Positions 61,541-64,000 of a DNA stretch of 64,000 nucleotides are shown here, one piece after another (the stretch's first letter is position 1; each line of letters begins with the position of its first letter). The notes under the pieces were generated by a model that saw only the letters and a list, made by a program, of their open reading frames with translations, was not told the DNA's origin and made no database searches. The position numbers were made by a program, and so were the translations under genes. Origin of the DNA: Rhynchonema sp. JSB1_4 (lineage: Eukaryota > Nematoda > Chromadorea > Monhysterida > Xyalidae); NCBI GenBank assembly GCA_030248065.1, contig JASAMV010001839.1:1-64000 (forward strand). Direction: 5' to 3'.

Positions 61541-61685
61541 CTCCTTGGGCCGTTTGCGATCATTTGTCGCTCTCGGTCCATCATAGTGCTGCGAGCGGTG
61601 CGGCGCATTGAAGTCGTTGCCGTCGACTGTTGGACCACGGCCGATTGCTGTGGCAATTGTTGTTGTTGTTGTTGACCACGGCGGC
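61541..61685 (-). CDS. Gln-rich coding exon, gene unknown
   Basis: Acceptor CATTTCAG and donor GTACGT bound a 145-base exon. In the frame that continues from the exon at 62.3-62.7 kb it reads RRGQQQQQQLPQQSAVVQQ followed by an arginine-rich stretch (MRRTARSTMMDRERQM). The downstream phase (2) does not match the start of the exon at 57441, so a further exon must lie between if it belongs to the aquaporin gene. I recognise no family. Confidence 0.5.
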
Positions 61686-62331
61686 CTGAAATGACATAAA
61701 CGGCGCTGATTGGCTCTGACTTGCTAAAGACAAATCTGTCAATTGGCTAGTTACGACGGGCGTAATTGAGTTTATGGAGCGTTCGCTCAGGAATGCTATG
61801 ATTCTGGCTGGTCAGTGGACAGGACGACGCTACAAGGCTATTGTAATGATGGCAGGCAACTGGTATATAGGGCACTTGACACAAGCACGGCGAATGTACG
61901 GAATGAATGGTTAGGTTAGAATGACATAAATCTGACCGAGGGCACAAATGGGTGCGGTTATCCAAACGGGATTGACGCCTGATGGCAGCTATAGGTACAG
62001 ACGAGCACAAGTGAAGCAGAGGAAATTGACTGCATGCGCGCCTATTTGTGGGATGACATTAAACGCTTGCAAGAAAAACAAAAAAATAGGGGAGAAGCAA
62101 GAACAAAGCGACGCGCCGATGCCACGTCGCAATCAAACCACCGGGGTGGCAGGGCATAGGCACGGTTTGAGTAGTTGGTTGGCGCTTTTGCTGTTGGGTG
62201 GTTTCTCAAGTACATATAGGTGGTGGCACAAATCTAATAACAGCAATCGGACGGACGGGGCATCACAGCAGTTCAACAGCGCTTGCCTGCTGCTGCGGTC
62301 GACATCAACAACCCCAGACCAACACCTCGAC

Positions 62332-62670
62332 CCTGCTGTTGTTGATTGGATGAGCCGGCTGGTCCGGATATGCACTCCAAATTCGAGGATGACGACGACG
62401 AGTAGTAGCCGAATGAGAGCACGAATGGACGACTGAGACTGTTGGACATGGACAACGATCGATGCAATTCGGCGGCCGCATTCGGCGGCGGTGTTTGCGT
62501 GCCGCTGGGGTTCGGCAAACTTTTGCAGCTGAGTTTGATGTGGGCTCTTTGCTTCGCTCGCTGCTCGTCATCGTGGTTGCTGTGCCAGGCCTCGTCGGTG
62601 ACAATGCCACGGCCGCCGCCGCTTGGCAAATGCATTTGGCCGCCGTGCGACTGGCTCACTCATCTGGCGG
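62332..62670 (-). CDS. Ser/Gln-rich coding exon, gene unknown
   Basis: Open frame with SQSHGGQMHLPSGGG, KSLPNPSGTQTPPPNAAAEL, a serine run and NQQQQ, ending at donor GTCGAG with one base over. That phase fits the acceptor at 61685. The upstream boundary is uncertain: an in-frame stop precedes it, so an acceptor lies near 62660-62675 or translation starts inside. It could be the 5' part of the aquaporin gene or a separate gene. Confidence 0.45.
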
Positions 62671-63288
62671 TGGCTATGCCCATTGATGCACATACATAAG
62701 TATATACATATATGGCAAGGTTTGGATTGTAAATGATGCGGCAAATAATGCGTGGCTCGTGGCTATTTGTCAAAACTACGCAGCGCGCAAATCACCAGCA
62801 AATTGATTATGCCGAATAATATGTATCTGCTGTGCATACCAATTAATCTTGCGCCTATTGCTGAACATCTATAATTTCCGTGCATTAAGGGACCTCACAG
62901 TACGTTTTGATTCGTTATCGCACAAACCGACAAAAAGTGTTTCTGGCGGTGGCGACACTAATCAGCGTAAAAAGGCAGGTCAACTGGTATCGGGCACTAA
63001 AATAGCCCTTTAGAGACCAGCGACTTTCAAAAGTCGACCCATTAGCGCGTGCCGGGCATGATTTTAACAGCTGATGACAGCGGTGTTTCACCGGAGTGCC
63101 AGTGCAAGCAGAGACACAAATTTCCTCCTGGGACCAGCCGTGCGCCAAGCATGTCATATAGGCACCAGCTCATATGTAAGCGTACATGGGAACTTGCGAT
63201 GTTTTGGACGTACACTTGTGTGTGTGTTGTCGTCATTACCCGCAACAACCCCCCACCCCAAAACCAAACCCAAACACCCAACCAAAAA

Positions 63289-63327
<39 letters not shown>

Positions 63328-64000
63328 GCCATCGTGCGTACATGACAACAATTTATTGGAACAACATCAATGTACATATACGCGCGTTGGACGATGCTGG
63401 AGTGTGTGTCGTGATCTCTTATGTGTCAAACGAGTTCACATACACGCACAGCAGTAAGAGTTTTCATAAATAAGCCCGGCCACATGAAAAGATGCCCATT
63501 TGCGCCCACTTTATGGTCCGTGTTGGAGCACCTTACGACAGTCACTGGCATGAGCATCAATGGAATCCTGTCAGCCAGTCAGATGCCATGCCGTGAGCAA
63601 TGAGTGATCTTGCGATGCGTTTTGAGATCAAGCCTGTTCGAGTCTCATAACTCTACGATCGGCTGTGGTCCAATTGAATGTTTCTGTTGAAGATGGGGCG
63701 CGAGAAGGTTCTATTGGATGAAAAAATACATGTATGCCGGGTAGGACCGAGTGCTGAAGGATTATTTGCTCCCAGTTCAACGCAGCATCCATCAATCATA
63801 GGCACTTTCCCATGATTATACTTGCGCACACAGACATGCTGTGAAAAGTTGGGTCTGTTGGCTCAGCGGAACATCTTGGTGGCCAATATACATAATTATG
63901 AACGCAGCTTGCCTCCTTCTTGGTGTCCGGACCGCATGTATTTGCCCACTTGGGTATACTTGGTGTGTGACAAACATCAGCTCCAGAAGCTGGTAATGAA
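62671..64000. other. Right flank, no gene recognised
   Basis: Contains a poly-A run at about 63292-63324 preceded by C- and A-rich sequence. No recognisable coding region on either strand. In particular, no helicase exon that would continue AQR is visible. Confidence 0.5.

Noticed and set aside
63600..63660. tRNA-like T-loop (CTGTTCGAGTCTC)
   Set aside because: I could not fold a matching acceptor stem, D-arm or anticodon arm around it.

Overview
The window is nuclear DNA from an invertebrate animal. The genes have many short exons, GT..AG introns (mostly 0.1-1 kb) and clear metazoan orthologues, and the introns are packed with DNA transposons. I cannot name the species or phylum from sequence alone. 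All gene models were built by hand from conserved protein blocks plus donor/acceptor sites whose reading phases agree. None has transcript support.

Layout, left to right. 1-3031: no gene recognised. 3032-9786 (+): an RFX-family transcription factor. 10558-15966 (-): DAP3/mS29, a mitochondrial small-subunit ribosomal protein, convergent with RFX. 16298-19934 (-): deoxyhypusine hydroxylase (DOHH). 20143-26785 (-): SKI8/WDR61, a seven-blade WD40 protein. These three minus-strand housekeeping genes lie head to tail with gaps of about 331 and 208 bp between coding regions. 27-36.8 kb: a transposon graveyard with insertions inside insertions. 36845-47072 (+): the N-terminal half (about 752 residues, 18 exons) of the intron-binding spliceosomal helicase Aquarius (AQR). 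Its helicase half is not found before position 64000. 47193-57441 (-): an aquaporin, apparently with a very long low-complexity N-terminal region. It lies antisense in what would be the next AQR intron. 61.5-62.7 kb (-): two phase-compatible Gln/Ser-rich exons of unknown affiliation. The rest of the right end shows no recognisable gene.

Mobile DNA dominates the introns and the 27-36.8 kb gap. I can delimit about 20 hAT-like non-autonomous elements by terminal inverted repeats and exact or near-exact 8-bp target duplications. Each family carries its own short tandem motif just inside its ends, and families are inserted into one another up to three levels deep. One insertion is a 1.34-kb hAT derivative with a BED finger and a hAT dimerisation tail but no catalytic core; a second copy of the host repeat at 37.6 kb gives its empty site. 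TA-flanked palindromic MITEs, a TTAA-flanked palindrome, a composite element with a perfect-looking 290-bp duplication, and a 5'-truncated LINE with a 13-bp target duplication are also present.

The genes serve separate core functions: ciliary/transcriptional control (RFX), mitochondrial translation (DAP3), eIF5A hypusination (DOHH), Ski complex/PAF1 function (SKI8), splicing (AQR) and membrane transport (aquaporin). No single pathway links them. The points most worth pursuing are the aquaporin with its altered pore signature and huge N-terminus, the split or giant-intron AQR, and the nested hAT system with family-specific subterminal repeats.
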